This document shows, one piece after another, positions 1 to 13,247 of a DNA stretch of 60,000 bases. Both the position numbers and the translations under genes were made by a program. The notes under the pieces were generated by a model. It was given only the letters and a program-made list of their open reading frames with translations. It was not told the DNA's origin and did not search any database. Origin of the DNA: Takakia lepidozioides (taxonomy: Eukaryota > Streptophyta > Takakiopsida > Takakiales > Takakiaceae); contig CM060731.1 of assembly GCA_030704615.1 (NCBI GenBank), positions 76,366,756 to 76,426,755 of the forward strand, read 5' to 3'. Position 1 is the first letter of the stretch, and the number at the start of each line of letters is the position of its first letter.

Positions 1-2140
1 AATAAAAGACTACAAACTTCTAGGAGCATTTCAACTGATTAACTATCACTCTCTATCGGGGTTTTTTCTCTTTTCTCCTCAATTATCCAAAAACTTCAAG
101 TGTTTGATGTGAATCCTTGTGACTGCATGGGAAGAAGCGTAGTCTCTAAGTTCCATTAGAATGAAAACCATTCAAAAATATGTCTTTCATATTTCATCCG
201 TCCGGCCGCAAGGTAAGTACAAGGGTGTAGAGAGTGGGGAGTGGAAAGAGAGTAAAGGAAGGAAGGTGCCGAAGACAACATACCCTTGTTATTGCAAAGC
301 ATGGATTGAAACTTAGAGGACCTGCATATTATAAGAGTTGTGGTGAGCGTTTTCAGCTCACAGAAGCTCGTTCATGCTACACAAATGTATTTCCTTGAGA
401 AAGACCTCCAAATGGGTGTAGGAAGGGCACGGAATAGTGATCATCAATTTGCACTAACATGATGGCAGTCTGAGCGCAATATCAAAGTCCCCTCTGTACT
501 CCCTGCCTAAAAGTACGTCTATTTTGAAACCTTGAAGTTCTCTTCTAGTGCCTGTGTAGGAAAGAATCTTAGTTGAGCACATTTGTACCAACATGGGAAC
601 CTACGAATCTAGAGTGGCTTACCCGACCACCTACAGCAGCTGGGCCCAGAAAAGGACTAAGCAACTGAAAAGTAAAACCAAGAAAATGTCAAACCCCATA
701 TATCCAAGAAACACAACCCCTAGCCCCAGCCCTTCGTCAATGGCTCTCTCTGTCCAATCCTTCTGCAGAGCATACCAAGAATTTAGTCCATAAACCCTAC
801 TTCAGATAAAACTAACCTGAGGATCGAATTTTGTGCTAAAAGCATCTCATTCTACACACTTTAACTTTGGTAACGCATACTATTATACAATGCGTAAAGA
901 ACCTCCCAGTCATTTTCTTGTTTGTAGTTGTAGTAGGTTTATCCTACTCGTACAAATTCATACTCTTCAAGATGAGTAGATACCATACATAGTTGTCAAA
1001 AGGTCTTCAATTATATAGACAAGTGAAAAATAACGCCAAAATTCTCATTAATTATGTTGTTGCTTCTTGGAAGTTCCAGCATGCACCCACATGGTATGAT
1101 GAATGATTTCTACGGACATGCCTTTAGAGGAAGTATATATAGCTTAATACAAATCTGAAGGAGCTGCGGGATAATGCAGATTCAGTATAACAACTGGAAC
1201 TTTTCTCCCTTCTGTAAAACGTACACAATGTTTGCAACATCATTATTTAGCAATTTAAAAGTATGAATTGGTCCCAGGAGTGAGTATAGATATAAATTAT
1301 ACTTTTTAGATACAAATGCGTTACAGTTATTATTTTAGCCGCGAAACAAAATATTCCTTCTTTATTCATATATATTAGTGGTTTTTTGCACAACCCCTAC
1401 AAGTACAACTTCACCTAAAAGGTTGCTATCTACAACTCCCAAAAAAATGATGCATATAAATTGGTTATTTAATTTCATGATTAACATTTATAGAAAAAGT
1501 TTTTTAGAACTTAATCCCCAACACCTATAGTGATTTGTACACATTTCTTCCAATGAATATAGATTCATATCTAGCATAAAAACAATTTGATAATTTATGT
1601 ATTTGCCTGAAAGACTAAATCATATAAAAATAAAATATATTTAAAAATCTATTGGCTTACATACTTGGATATATAGTTGAGTCATACATGTCTTTATTAA
1701 CAATAGAACCATTCTTATTTAAAGATAAAGATGTCAATACAAATTTCCTCCAAGTTTGATTCAGATCAAGATTTTTATTTAATTGAATGACAACTACTAA
1801 ATTTATATATAACATGTTTGAAAAAATTTATAATGATAGACCATTTGCCTTACTAATATGTATTTCTACTAAATATACTGACTTTAATTGTTGAATTATA
1901 TTGGTGAGTTGTTTCATGATACATAAATATTGTTTGAAGAGGACCTGTCAGTTGTTGTCCAACTAATACGTAGCTAACCTTATTGTAGGTTGCTAATTTA
2001 GTTGCTGAGGATAATTATAAATAAAACTCATAATTTAGAAGAGACCACTTCGACTATAACTTGAAAGAATTGAGGGTAACTATGTTGAAAGACCAATTAC
2101 CTCTAATAGCTAATGTTGAACCAAGGGTTTAAAACAATCT
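1..2140. other. AT-rich intergenic sequence, no gene seen
   Basis: This stretch is AT-rich with many stops in all frames, and its only open frames are under 70 codons with no recognisable motif. I see no RNA gene, tandem repeat or transposon end that I can support. Confidence 0.6.
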
Positions 2141-2869
2141 ATGGATTTGGGGCGCTGGAGGTTGATCATGATTCATCTCCCTACTCAGCCCAGCTCTAAA
2201 GGGACTCTAAAGTTATCTGAATGTGTCCAAGCTGTAGCACGGTCTATATGTCATCTTAACAAAGCAAGTGTGAAGCAAAGTGTCGAGCTCACTGACGAGG
2301 AGGAAAACCATTGTGAGAATCGTCGGGATTAGTTAGCTCTCAAAGTTTGGGACGACGAGATTTCTTTCTGGAAATGGAAGGCGAACATTTGGAGAGAGTC
2401 AATGCGGGGAATGAAGAGTGATCATGAAAACGAGGTTATTTTATGGGCCGCAATCCAACTCAAACTGGTGGCAGACGACGTAATATATCACGCAGCGACA
2501 GCTTCCAATCACAAAAGCAAGAAGCGATTTCATATGCCCTCGACAGCGTTTACCAGATGCGAAGACGACTGGCGAGAGGTTCGGACGCAACTACATTTTC
2601 AAGTGTGAAAATGGTGCTACGATGGCCATGCAACCGAAGGCCTGAATGATAGGTTATTTCTTCATAAAATGGATATCATATTTTATCAAAGTAGCACAAA
2701 ATGTCGGTAATCCAATTACTCCAGAGAATGTTGATTATGGACGGTCATAACAGCCATGTTACCATTCAGGTCGTTAAACAAACGAAAGTCGTGGGGCTAA
2801 ATCTCAGCACGCTCTCCTCACACACCTCTCATGCACTCCAGCCTCTTGATAAACTTTTAGTGTTTAAAC

Positions 2870-3662
2870 CAGTGTTGGGCGGGTATATATGTTGGGCCGG
2901 GTAATAATCAGGGTATCATACTATTGAGACCCGCCACCCAAATTTTTGGTGGACCCAGCTTGAGTTGGAACCGGTGAGGGCCATCTCCACCACTTAACCG
3001 GCCCAAGCTAGAACCGGTGGGGGGGCAACTTGGCTTACTATATGGAACATGAGGTGAACCTTGAAAATCAGTCGGGTATCAACTTTTGAATAAGACCTTG
3101 AGATTTTATTACAACTGAGCTGCATTCATGGGTAGTAATTATGCAGCTGCATGGGGTCCACATTGAGAGGTCTGTTAGTCAAAGCTTTTGGAAGAAAACC
3201 CCAAAACCTTGATAGTTCATACTATGGAGTTGCTCATTTATTTATTTTATTTTATTTTATGTTTTCCCCTTTTCTGGTCCTTTTAATTGTAAACTCTTCA
3301 TATCTCTTTTTTTCTCTTTTTTCTTTTTTTCTTTTTCTTTCTGGTCCTCTTAAAGTCTTAGTATATTAACTGAAAATCAGATTAACAAAATTTTCAAGGC
3401 CACTGTTCCCTGTTCATTTTTGAAAAAACAAATCGGGTTATATTGATAACCGTTGTATAGGACCCGGTGGTATTCCACTTGGATAATGGCATATTGATAA
3501 TCGGAACTTTTTTTTTTCCGCGACCCTTCTATTGATAACCTCTAACCACCACAATTTCCAAACCGGTACATTATGTATAACCGCCTCCATATCGCTTTAA
3601 GCAAAGATGCCTTATCTGGAACCTTCAATATGCCCAAATTGAACTATACCCGCCCAGCACTG
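2870..3662. mobile_element. Non-autonomous hAT-type element (copy 1) inside the pogo transposase
   Basis: The left end reads CAGTGTTGGGCGGGTAT and the right end ATACCCGCCCAGCACTG, a 17-bp inverted repeat with one mismatch. It is flanked by gtttaaac (2862-2869) and gtttgaac (3663-3670), an 8-bp target duplication with one mismatch. CAGTG-type ends plus an 8-bp duplication are the hallmark of hAT transposons. No transposase frame is present inside, so it would need enzyme in trans. It splits the pogo coding sequence directly after the FKP residues. Confidence 0.85.
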
Positions 3663-3693
3663 GTTTGAACCTTCAAAATGGGCGTGCTAGATT

Positions 3694-4348
3694 GTGAGCC
3701 CAGTAACATGTGCTCGTGAGCTTGACAAAGCTCGCGTGAGCTTTTATCCGGAACCTATGGACCTATTACCGCATAAGGACACTTGTTACCGTGGGAACTA
3801 GCGCTTGAATGATGTGGAGAACAACACGAATACCACCGTCATTGAACACTGTAAGAGCCCCCATTGTTATGGCAATCAGGTACATTGATGCACACGCTTT
3901 ATCTCTATAAATTTTTATTTATTTATTATTTTAGGGCTGGAAAAAGGGTGTGCATCAACGCACGCATCCCCCCCCCCAACCCTCTCATATCGTCTTTGTT
4001 GCCTATTGTATTGTCTAGGTCATTGCCATGTTGCAGTAGAGACGATATAAAATGTTTGGGTTGTCGGAAAAAATGCGCGCGTTGACGCACACCCTTTTTC
4101 TATGCCCCTCACCTGGGGGGCTGTTTCAAACACACGCATTTTTTCCGGCAACCAATCCAATATTGAATTTGAATATATTTTTGGGGATTCGCTGTTTTCT
4201 GTGTTCTCCATGTTGTCCTAGAGGCCACTTCACAGTAATAGGGTCCATGTCCATGAGAATAGGCTCTCTTACCAGTTGATGACTTGGCATGAGCGCAGAT
4301 TTGTTCCACGTGGGCAAGCGTGAGCGTAGGCTCACGATCTGGGCTCAC
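3694..4348. repeat. Foldback/MITE-like segment with nested inverted repeats
   Basis: The outer arms GTGAGCCCAG (3694-3703) and CTGGGCTCAC (4339-4348) are exact reverse complements. Nested within are a 28-nt arm at 3940-3967 and its reverse complement at 4073-4100 (about 25 of 28 paired), and a further pair at 4063-4081 and about 4131-4150. The segment lies between two parts of the pogo transposase that should be adjacent, so it is probably an insertion. No protein is evident. The superfamily is unknown because I could not define a convincing target duplication. Confidence 0.55.
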
Positions 4349-5310
4349 GACCTAGCGTTGTCCTTTTCAAAACATCATCCAGGGCTTACCGTGATGTTTG
4401 GACAATGGCACACGAGGGAGACACACCCTTGAAGAATGATCTTGCACATTGGGTTTCACTCGCTTTGAAAAAAGTGATGAGTCCTGAAAATGTCAAAAAA
4501 AGTTTTGCCTTGGTTGGGATCGAGCCTAATCCGGATGCCAAGTAGAACCGAATGGGACTTAGCGAGGGTTATAGCATGGAGGTCCCGAAGGATGACATCC
4601 ATCATGATCAGGAAGATGTAAGGATTGCCACCGTTGGCTTGCATTAAATTGAGGAAATTTTGGAAAATGACATACTCAAGATGCATGCTGAGGTAAGTGC
4701 GCACCACTACTTCGTGGATAGAGAGGACGACAATGACTTAACCAGGTACCGAGCGATTATCCTCCAACCAATCCAGTGACACTAGATCCTCACATGAGCT
4801 AGAATAAGTTCTAGGAGCACCCATTCAACAACACTCTATCACTCAATTCCTACGTCTGCTACAAATCCCAGTAGCACCTCGAGGACTACTGAATGTAGAT
4901 GGCTCGAAGCCAATAATTGACTTACAACAAGTCCACTCTCATGACCTCATATGAGTAAGTCTTGCTAGCTTTGGAGCAAAAGATCTAGAAGAAGCCATGA
5001 GACTCGGGGAGCAGCGTAAAAAAGAACGCAAACTGAATAAACAAAAGTGTGATGTCGATAAGGTGGAAAAAGAGGAGTAATAGCCCAAAAGGTGGAAGTG
5101 CGAGAGGCTAAAAAATATTTCGATAATTTTTGGCCGTCCGCGAAAAATTGTTTCACGATTGGAGAACGTCTCCATACTGTCATCCAATATCAATTCCATT
5201 CCTACCATTGCTTACCGAGGAGTTTCCTATGGATCTGCTCCACCTATATGTCGTTGTATAACATGAAAGTGACAATTCAGAAATAAAAAATGACGAAGGC
5301 GGGTCTAGAT

Positions 5311-6080
5311 CAGTGTTGGGCAGATATTTGATTATGCCTCAAACCCCCGGTGGATCCCAACCCGGATATATATATATGTGGATCTGCCGGAGGTCAAAAA
5401 TTTAAATATCTGCCTTCGTTAGGAACCGCCGGATATGAATAGATCGGATAACCGGATCCGGTTGAGAACTCGTGGTTTTGTTTTTTTTTTATATTTGTTT
5501 TGATCCGGAACTAGTGGCCCACAAGAGGCAGGTTATGAACCTTTATATCCGCCCTTTTAACCGGAGGTTACTAAGAGGTTATATGGTTACATAAACGATG
5601 TGGCATGAACTAGACCTCTTCATTTCATTTCCACTCATCAGGAAGGGCAACGTAGGACTTATGAGAGACGGCGAGTTGTGGATCTTGCATGGAATAACGT
5701 TGATGAACACCTCAAATATGTTCAACAGTAATATAATTTAGGTCAGATTATGGTTCAGCTCCTAATGAAACTCTATGATACAAATAACTATATTATTTTT
5801 TATTAGTATTTTTACATTAGATTTTTATTTTTATTTCACATCATAAAATAAACCATGACTTGTTTGATAACCGGATACTGAACCACCGGATGCCATCTAG
5901 AGAGAAAGTCCATTTGTCCATAACCACATAGGCTTAAAATTTTATATTTATTGTTAATTGGCAGGATATCAAAAATGAGAAAGCTCCAAAACTCCGGAAC
6001 CGGAGGATGTGAATACAAAGTCAAAGTGAAACATCCGTAACCGCCTGATATCAAAAAAATCCAATAACCGCCCAACACAT
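5311..6080. mobile_element. hAT-type non-autonomous element (copy 2), degenerate right end
   Basis: The left end CAGTGTTGGGCAGATAT matches the family seen at 2870. The right end ATAACCGCCCAACAC at about 6064-6078 matches the family right end, but the terminal bases are changed (ACACAT instead of ACACTG). I see no clean 8-bp duplication. The interior has the CCGG-rich words common to the other copies and no transposase frame. Confidence 0.6.
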
Positions 6081-6962
6081 CATGGTTCGTCCTTATCGAA
6101 CCTCCATGGGCACACAAGTGTAAGCACATGTCACCGTCGGGAATAGGCTCACGACGAGAGAGATTGGTTTTGGTGAAGGGAAAGGTGGTTGGATTACATA
6201 TACTTGCCGATTAGTTTTGGGATTACATCCATGAGTGTTGGACATTGAGGAGAAGATTTGTTTATTCTCTAATAGCGGTTAGTTTTTCAGATCATAAATG
6301 TCCGTTCTCAATGTTTTCAATCAGGCCAGGGACACATCTCGTAGTCACACCCAAGGATGCTTTGATCAGCGTCAGATGCTTAAAGCTCCGTAAATAGTCA
6401 AGTTTATGTAACTAATGAGTAGTGTAACTAAATGAAATGGTGCATGTTACTCTGCAGCTTAATCAGTAAAGTGACAAATGATGCACACCTCTTGGGCACC
6501 ATGCGCTCCAGATTCAGTGCATTCAAGGATTCTTCTTCGTTTTCATGTTGAATATTCACCAATATTACATATGACTTTGGATTTGTTTTTCAATAAATTT
6601 CATTTTCTTGTGCCCACATCGAAAATATATGACAACACTGCACACCTGAAATTGCCTGCATAAAAGAGCCATTAATAGGTTTGTCTACCTTAGTGCCTGT
6701 TACAAATCGTGGTTTGGTAGAGTTGATGTCAGGTTCTTTTCCTGCCCATAAGTCATTGTTTGATGGAACAATGTTGAAATGACTGGCAATAAGGCAAAAC
6801 TCTGCAAAGTTCGGAAATCCTAACAGTGAACTATGTCTGTTGCTGTGGATCTACTCCTGAACTTGTGGGGGAAAAAAAAAAGGAGAACTTGTGGGTTTGA
6901 ATGTATTGGGATTGCTGATGTTAGATAGATTCGCAAGCTACACGAATCTAGCATCTGAAGCA
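6081..6962. other. 3' flank of the ammonium transporter gene
   Basis: No coding frame with recognisable features. This interval is downstream of the minus-strand ammonium transporter and would hold its 3' untranslated region and terminator. No polyadenylation site is assigned with confidence. Confidence 0.4.
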
Positions 6963-9459
6963 TCACAATTTCACAGTAGCTCCCTGGACTCCCACGCTCT
7001 TGCCATGTTGGGTACTATCCAATTCGAACTCAGAGTTCATGCCATGGCGGGATTGGTCATATTTTTCCCCATCACCCCACAACGCATACGCCTCCTCACC
7101 GTGTGCGGCGTCATCACCCACCAGCAATTGGTCGTCAGACATCCGGAGCGGGACGACAAGCTTGATGGCGTTGAGGATGACGCTCGTGGCGATGAGGTTC
7201 CACACAATGATGAACAATGCTCCCCCCGCCTGCTTCATTAGCTGCCTGCCACCCTTGTGAACATCGTATACTAAACCTCTTTCATGTGCCACTGCCACGA
7301 AGTAGCTGCTCAACGTTGGTTCCGCAAACAATCCAGTCATAAGCCCCCCCAGGGTGCCGGCAACGGCATGTGTGTGGAAGACGCCCAGGGTGTCATCGAT
7401 GGACTTTAGAAGTGTGCTTCTTTTGTGCACTACCATCATTGTGTACCACGGCACACTCCCTGACACCAGCCCCATCACGATGGCGGCCCAGCCTTCCACC
7501 ACTCCTGCGTGGTCCATACAAGAGTGCTTCAATATCTAGATCTAATTGCCGATCGTTTGCATTATTTCATACAACATGGGCTAGCTGTCCCGTTAGCTGT
7601 TAGCTGTACTAGATCACAGATCAATGTATAGATCTATCTTGTCTAGACCTTTCCAAATTGATCTGATTAAAGATAGCACATATTAAGCATCAGATTAGGC
7701 TGGAAGTTTGGGATCGAAGTTTAATCCGGTCCAGTATGCTCATAGACGATATGTCGGAGAGTCTTACGTCTAACATTGAACCCTCCATCTCCCCAAGCTA
7801 CATGCACAATCATGGCGGTGATAGGCGCCACAAGGGCGCAACTGAGTGACAAGCGGCCCATCGGGTATGATGAACTTATTTAAATTAACCTTGAGCAGCA
7901 TCAACTCGTAGCAAACTAGAACAACCTGGTCGCATGGCTTCAGTTCACTTTAGTCGCAATAAGATCAGGCATAGATCTATGCTCCTGGAAAGGGCTGCTC
8001 TAGGTCTAGGTGGTGCAATGTGTTACTAACATTATCAACAGACATAATAGCACGGTAAGAGGGCTATGAGAGACATACCTGCAGCAGGAGTGATGGCAAC
8101 AAGCCCCGTAATCATACCCTGCACTGCCCCAATCACTGATGGTTTGCCAAATGTTAATGTATCCAGTAACAACCACGTCAGAAGACTGGTGGCCGCGCAC
8201 ACGTTGGTGTTCACTACTGCAATGGATGCGTCTATATTAGCTGAATATGGATCTCCTCCGTTGAAGCCAGCCCACCCCACCCATAGCAAACCTGCCCCTG
8301 CCAGCATAAGTAGAACATTGTTGGGAGGGAATCGTTCCCTATCCTTCGTCAGTCTTGGGCCCACCTGTAACAATGCGATTAATCCACGTGAGCAAAAGTG
8401 AGAGGTTGAACGATCAAGCTTACAACTGGGAGGCCGAATGTAGAAATTCTGTCTGTACACTTACGGTCATGACCTTGAAGGAAGGGCCGGCCCTACACAC
8501 AGGCATATACATAACACACGTGGTTACACTATCAAGAGATTTGGTATGTTGAAGACATGTAACAAATGTGAATTATGAGACGATCAAATCCTACATGATC
8601 AGGCACTACTTACCTGTGTGTACGACAGGAAATATGGCAGCCAGAGCTCTAGATATGTAAGATTTAACCAGTTTCAATCTCAGGCCTAAGGATCATGACT
8701 TGGACCCGGGCTGGACAAGGTTAGGAATTTCAGAACCAGGAGCTATTCGCCCTCGAGAACAGTTTCAAATTTACAAGATCTATGTAGGAAGAAAGTTATA
8801 TGAAAAGGTACCCAGTAGGCAGCCGTAAGGCCGGCCACACCAGAAGACAGATGGATAACATAACCACCGGAGTAGTCAATAGTACCCCATTGCCACAAGA
8901 ATCCTCCTCCCCAAATGCTGAAGGCCCCAACTGTGTAAGAAAAAGTGAGCCAGAGCGGCACGAACATCATCCAAGCATGGAAGTTCATTCTTCCAAGCAC
9001 CGAGCCGGCCAGTAGAATGAGAGTGATGGCCGCAAACACAAACTGGAAGTAGACCATGGTGGCCATTGGATATAATAGTTTTTCTGGGCTGGAGTTATTG
9101 TCGTGGACCCCTGTTGCATACAGAATTGCTTGCTTCTGCATGAACTTGTAGCTCAATGTTGTGCGGGCCTTGCCCCAAATTGGCACTAGCTGGTGTCCAA
9201 ATGCCATATTATATGCCCATAGCACCCAACACAGCAGCACGCATGCATATGCGTAGAAAGCCATGAAGGCTGAATTGACAGCCCACTTCTTTTTCACGAT
9301 ACTGCCGTACAATATGACAAGGCCTGGCACACTCTGCATTCCGACGAGAGTGGCGGCGGTCATCTGCCATGCATTGTCACCCTTATTTAACCAGTCTGGA
9401 TTGGGTTGAGTACCCGTTACATATGCGGATGCAATGGTGGGCACGGTTGCATTCGACAT
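6963..9459 (-). CDS. AMT2: AMT2/MEP-type ammonium transporter, three exons
   Basis: This is a polytopic plasma-membrane channel moving ammonium/ammonia. The exons, in minus-strand order, are 9459-8812, 8364-8079 and 7504-6963, joined by GT-AG introns of 447 and 574 bp. They give 491 residues, close to the usual AMT2 length. The start is the ATG at 9459; four codons of open frame lie upstream but without another ATG. Exon 1 has the conserved Asp in DYSGG (about D195) and the pore His in YVIHLSSG (about H203). Exon 2 carries [23 protein letters not shown] and [14 protein letters not shown]. Exon 3 has [14 protein letters not shown] with the second pore His (about H357), so both twin-histidine positions are kept. 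The protein ends in an acidic, soluble tail. The wording around the pore is characteristic of the AMT2 clade rather than AMT1. No frameshift or internal stop is seen, so the gene looks functional. Confidence 0.93.
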
Positions 9460-10384
9460 TTTGTAATGCACTACTCTTGGGGAGGCGCTCGAGCGAAATA
9501 TATTCGAGGATTATCTGCAAGCTCCTTCTACGTCATTGAAGCATGTTCTCATGCTTTCCAAAAGTTGTCCTTGCTGCACTGCCTCCAACCTCCGTCCCTC
9601 GTGAACCTGTCATCTCACCATCGGGCCCAGGTACGTTAAAAACAGATCAATCATAATGTCGCAACCAAAGTCTGTCCTAACTTATATTGCACATCACTGG
9701 GTTTTGTGAGAAGTTTGAAAGCCAATTGAAAAGGACAAAGTGGATTCAAAATGACTGACACCTGGGTGACCGAGTCTAAAAATGATCGACCTCTTGTTTT
9801 TTTAACAAGTAAACTACATATCATGACATTTTGACAGCCGCTTGGGTCATGTGAGCCTATATAATACATGTTCTGCACTGATAGATCCTCTACAAATCCA
9901 CAGGTTCTACGATTTGATCGATCGAGCTTTTTGTCTACATATACATGTGAACCACGGTCGATCAGTTTTCGGAGTCATTAATTCGTATGTAGAGCATCTG
10001 CTGGCAATCACATATAGGTAGTTTCTGCGCAGTTCACTCTCTAGTAGTGCAAATTTAAGAGCACTTTGTCCATAATATGAGATAGGGTCTATTCAAAACT
10101 TTCGGGTTAAGTATACAGACTGATTGGCAATGTATGCGCAATCCACCAAGCTTAAAGTATAAAGTACTAGAACTTTGCTCTCCGGTATACAGAGGTGGTT
10201 GTGGAGTTCAGCACTGTAGTTCGAGACCACCATCAGTTGCCCAGTAATTTGAGGTCTGCCGGTCAGTCTATGAAAGCTCGAAGGAATGTAGCCTGGTCGT
10301 TGCTGAATCGTGGAAACATTGGACCAGGTCATTTGAACTTATATGTCTACAATCCGTCTACAATTTAAGACGATCTGAATCTCG
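9460..10384. other. 5' flank/promoter region of the ammonium transporter
   Basis: This interval lies upstream of the minus-strand transporter start and should hold its promoter and 5' untranslated region. I see no convincing TATA box or other gene. Small open frames here have no recognisable motif. Confidence 0.4.
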
Positions 10385-10974
10385 CCTGGGGCGGCAACTC
10401 CCTTATAATCAGCAGGGGGCACCGGCATAATAACTAGATCCAAAGCTGAATTATGGTTTATTATAGCCATATAATAACTTATAATATGGTTATCTACATT
10501 TGGGCTGGACCTGTGATTTATAATAATTATTCGCACTATTATGTTGTATCGCACTTTCCATCGACAAGGTGAGTACAAGCAAGGAACTTCCGATCTGCAA
10601 GACTGGCGGCTTGCTGAACAGAACAGCTCGTTGTTGAAACACTAAATCTAACTAGCAACGAGCGGTCAACCCTAACCTTAATTCTAATAATAATTTATTA
10701 TAACTTATAATATAATATAAGATGTATAATAATTATTAAATAACCAAGAAAAATAGAGAGGTTCTGAACGGAGACCCTTATTATATGTTTATTATTGGTC
10801 CGTTCCTATATGATATGATTTCTGATTACCCTAAGTTTTATACCATTGCATTTGTATTGCAATGTACTTTTCAGCTATGGCTCTTAGAAGGTCATCATAT
10901 AAAGTGGTTCATCAAAATAAGCATAATAAGACATAATAAAAGTGAAAATAATATGTATGAGTTGCCGCCCCAGG
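10385..10974. mobile_element. MITE with 16-bp perfect terminal inverted repeats, AT-rich interior
   Basis: The ends CCTGGGGCGGCAACTC (10385-10400) and GAGTTGCCGCCCCAGG (10959-10974) are exact reverse complements. The flanks are gaatctcg (10377-10384) and gaatgtcg (10975-10982), an 8-bp duplication with one mismatch. The interior is AT-rich with many ATAAT words and no plausible protein. The 8-bp duplication suggests a hAT-related element, but the ends differ from the CAGTGTTGGGC family elsewhere in this window. Confidence 0.75.
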
Positions 10975-10982
10975 GAATGTCG

Positions 10983-13247
10983 TTCTTATCTTCTTAAGCA
11001 AAAATCCAACAACTGTATGGGTCCTCAAAGAGCTCGTCCTTGCAGAAGAGACTAAACCTACTAGAAAGGCTAAACATGGATCCCCAAGCGATCAAAGTTC
11101 TGTATCTACTTTTTTGTAGAACTTTACATACGGCCAGAAATTCACTTCCCCCTCAGCCCGACATTCGAACTTTCTATAGTACTTTGAATTGCTTCGCACG
11201 AGATTGCGAATACTTTTCATTTTCTTGCATGGGTTTGCACCGTGCTTGAGTAGATATTTGCACCAGAAGTTCAGAACAACCTATGAAGCACCTAGGTAAC
11301 TGTGGCCAATTTTCTAAAGTTTTTCGTAACATCTGAAGCTGGTTTCACCCCCATCATGCCTTTGAACTTCGCATGATCTCTCTGCCCAGAGGTTGTTAGC
11401 TAGATTGATATGAGCAAAGAAAGGTTGACTAAACATGCAGTCCAGGTGGTGGAAAGCAGGCTGCCTGATTCCAGACAAGTCTATTTGTAGACCTATTCTA
11501 GAAGACAGCGCGAAAATTTCTTGCAGCTAAAAGGCCCCATAGGACTATTCACACTATCCACTTCAGGAACAGCATATATGAATTCTAAACATGTTCTTGA
11601 AACCAACTTGAAAATATAGACTTTACCTCTAGGAAGGTATAGTGTAGAGCTTATCTGCCTGGATCTAGAACACACTTGAAGTAGTACAAATAAGTCATCG
11701 ACAGTGCACTAAAACTTTCTAGCACCTGCGTAGCAGCAAGCTTTATGAGACAGGCACCAGCAGGCATAATGTTTTTTCCCTCATCCAATCTGCAGTAACC
11801 GGTCGATGAATCTGGCCCATGTCAAAAAGCTCGACCGCCTCGCACTTCAATTCAGCTAGCGAACTAGTTAGTACATAGCTAGGTACTGCATTTTGAGAGA
11901 GTCGAGTAGAAGCTTCGTTCATGAAGCTCTAGTAAGTAATAACAGACATTTGGGCCACACATGTGAATGGGAAAGTCCTAGAAAGCTCTAGAGAGTAGAG
12001 ATCTAGAGAAGACTGTACCTGCACTGGAGGAGGGAAGCAGATTCAGCTCTGGCTTGCACGGGGCTGTCAGCTCGTGCTAATGGGTGCAGTGCTGTTGTTA
12101 AGTAGCAGGACCTTGCCTAGACAGCGGTGGAGGTGGCGGGCCGGCCGGTTTCCCTCTACGAGCTTGACATCCACAAGATTCAGCTAACAAGGGGCTTAGA
12201 TAGGATCATGATCTACCTATCCTTTCCTCTCGATGCAACTTCCAGCAGAATTGAAAGTTTGACCAGGGAGAGCTTGTCTAGCCTTTCTTCCCACGGTTCG
12301 GGATGGTCTGAAGTTAAAATTAAGCCTACCTCAAGCAGCCTTATCTTCCAGAGGCCTATTTATCGATACTTGACAATTACACCTCTTAAAGCTTCCTGAC
12401 TGGTATAGAAGCTGCCAGGCCCTTGCCGAAGTACTTACACGAAAAAATTGTACTTGGAAATACTTTGTCCACTGTGATAGAAGACAACAAAATATGTTTG
12501 ACAGCTGTAGCTACTAATTCCCTAAGAGACAATAATCCGAGTGTGGATGACAGTGGAAGGGGGTTGAGAGGGATGACATAGTACAGTTCAGAGGAAACGG
12601 TGGTACGAAGGGAGCGTATTATGGCACGCTCGTCGTTTCCTAATTCTCGAAACTGCCGCCTCGCTAGCTCTGTCGGCGTCTTTGGCCCAAAAATCCAAGC
12701 GAGTCTCTTCTTAAAAAGAAATGGGTTGCACAGCTGCCAAGCTCTCTATCCATCTCTCACCTTTAGAAGTTAATTTCAGCAGTCCTGAATCCCCGAGATC
12801 CAGCCTGCATACAAATTATTTCTTCCAGCTACGATCCGGAATCCCAGTTCCTATGTACGTGGTACTGGCAACGATGAAGTGAATATGCACATCCATCGAC
12901 TTCGCCTAGTTTGGGAGCCTCGTACCCAAACGTCAACGGCATTCGAGGTTGCCAAATTGGGACCCACAACTGCATTCCTGCAAAGTAAATGCGGGGAAGA
13001 GATGGAGAAACCCTGGAGCCCTTGACTTCGTGGCAGTGCCCATCCTTTGTCGGATGCGATAGCGAGGTGCGAGACGACAAGATAAGTTACAGGGGCCCAG
13101 CCTTCGACCTCGCTACCTCAGTTCTTCCCCCTAGGAAGTCTTGACTTTTCTCATTCACTGGACGTTAAAGAAACTTTATCTTTTATCTTATCTCTGTGTT
13201 GTTCCGTGTAACTCATAATAACCACTTGGGTGATCTTGGGTTTAATC
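10983..13247. other. Intergenic sequence, no gene seen
   Basis: About 2.3 kb without a supported gene. Open frames up to 90 codons (for example near 12127-12399 on the plus strand and 12829-13080 on the minus strand) show no motif and no plausible splice partners. Nothing repetitive was recognised. Confidence 0.45.

Larger units (their letters stand above)
2701..5080 (+). pseudogene. Decayed pogo/Tigger-type (DDE_1) transposase, interrupted by other elements
   Basis: A DDE-family transposase of the pogo/Tigger group cuts and pastes DNA in the nucleus. The central catalytic block is readable at about 2731-2868: it contains LIMDGHNSH (an Asp of the DDE triad) followed by SSHTSHALQPLD and FKP, the usual order in this family. 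The protein then stops at the hAT insertion (2870-3662) and a foldback segment (about 3694-4348). It resumes at about 4387 with AYRDVW, then LAHWVSLALKK and a GIEPNPDA motif, typical of the C-terminal half of the family. A lysine- and glutamate-rich tail runs to about 5077. Stops (for example after GIEPNPDAK) and the insertions make it a pseudogene. The N-terminal DNA-binding part is not recognisable upstream, although small frames at 2141-2650 may be its remains. The family call is by motif only. Confidence 0.72.

Noticed and set aside
7000-7260. Plus-strand frames over the ammonium transporter exons
   Set aside because: They are antisense shadows of the real minus-strand exons.
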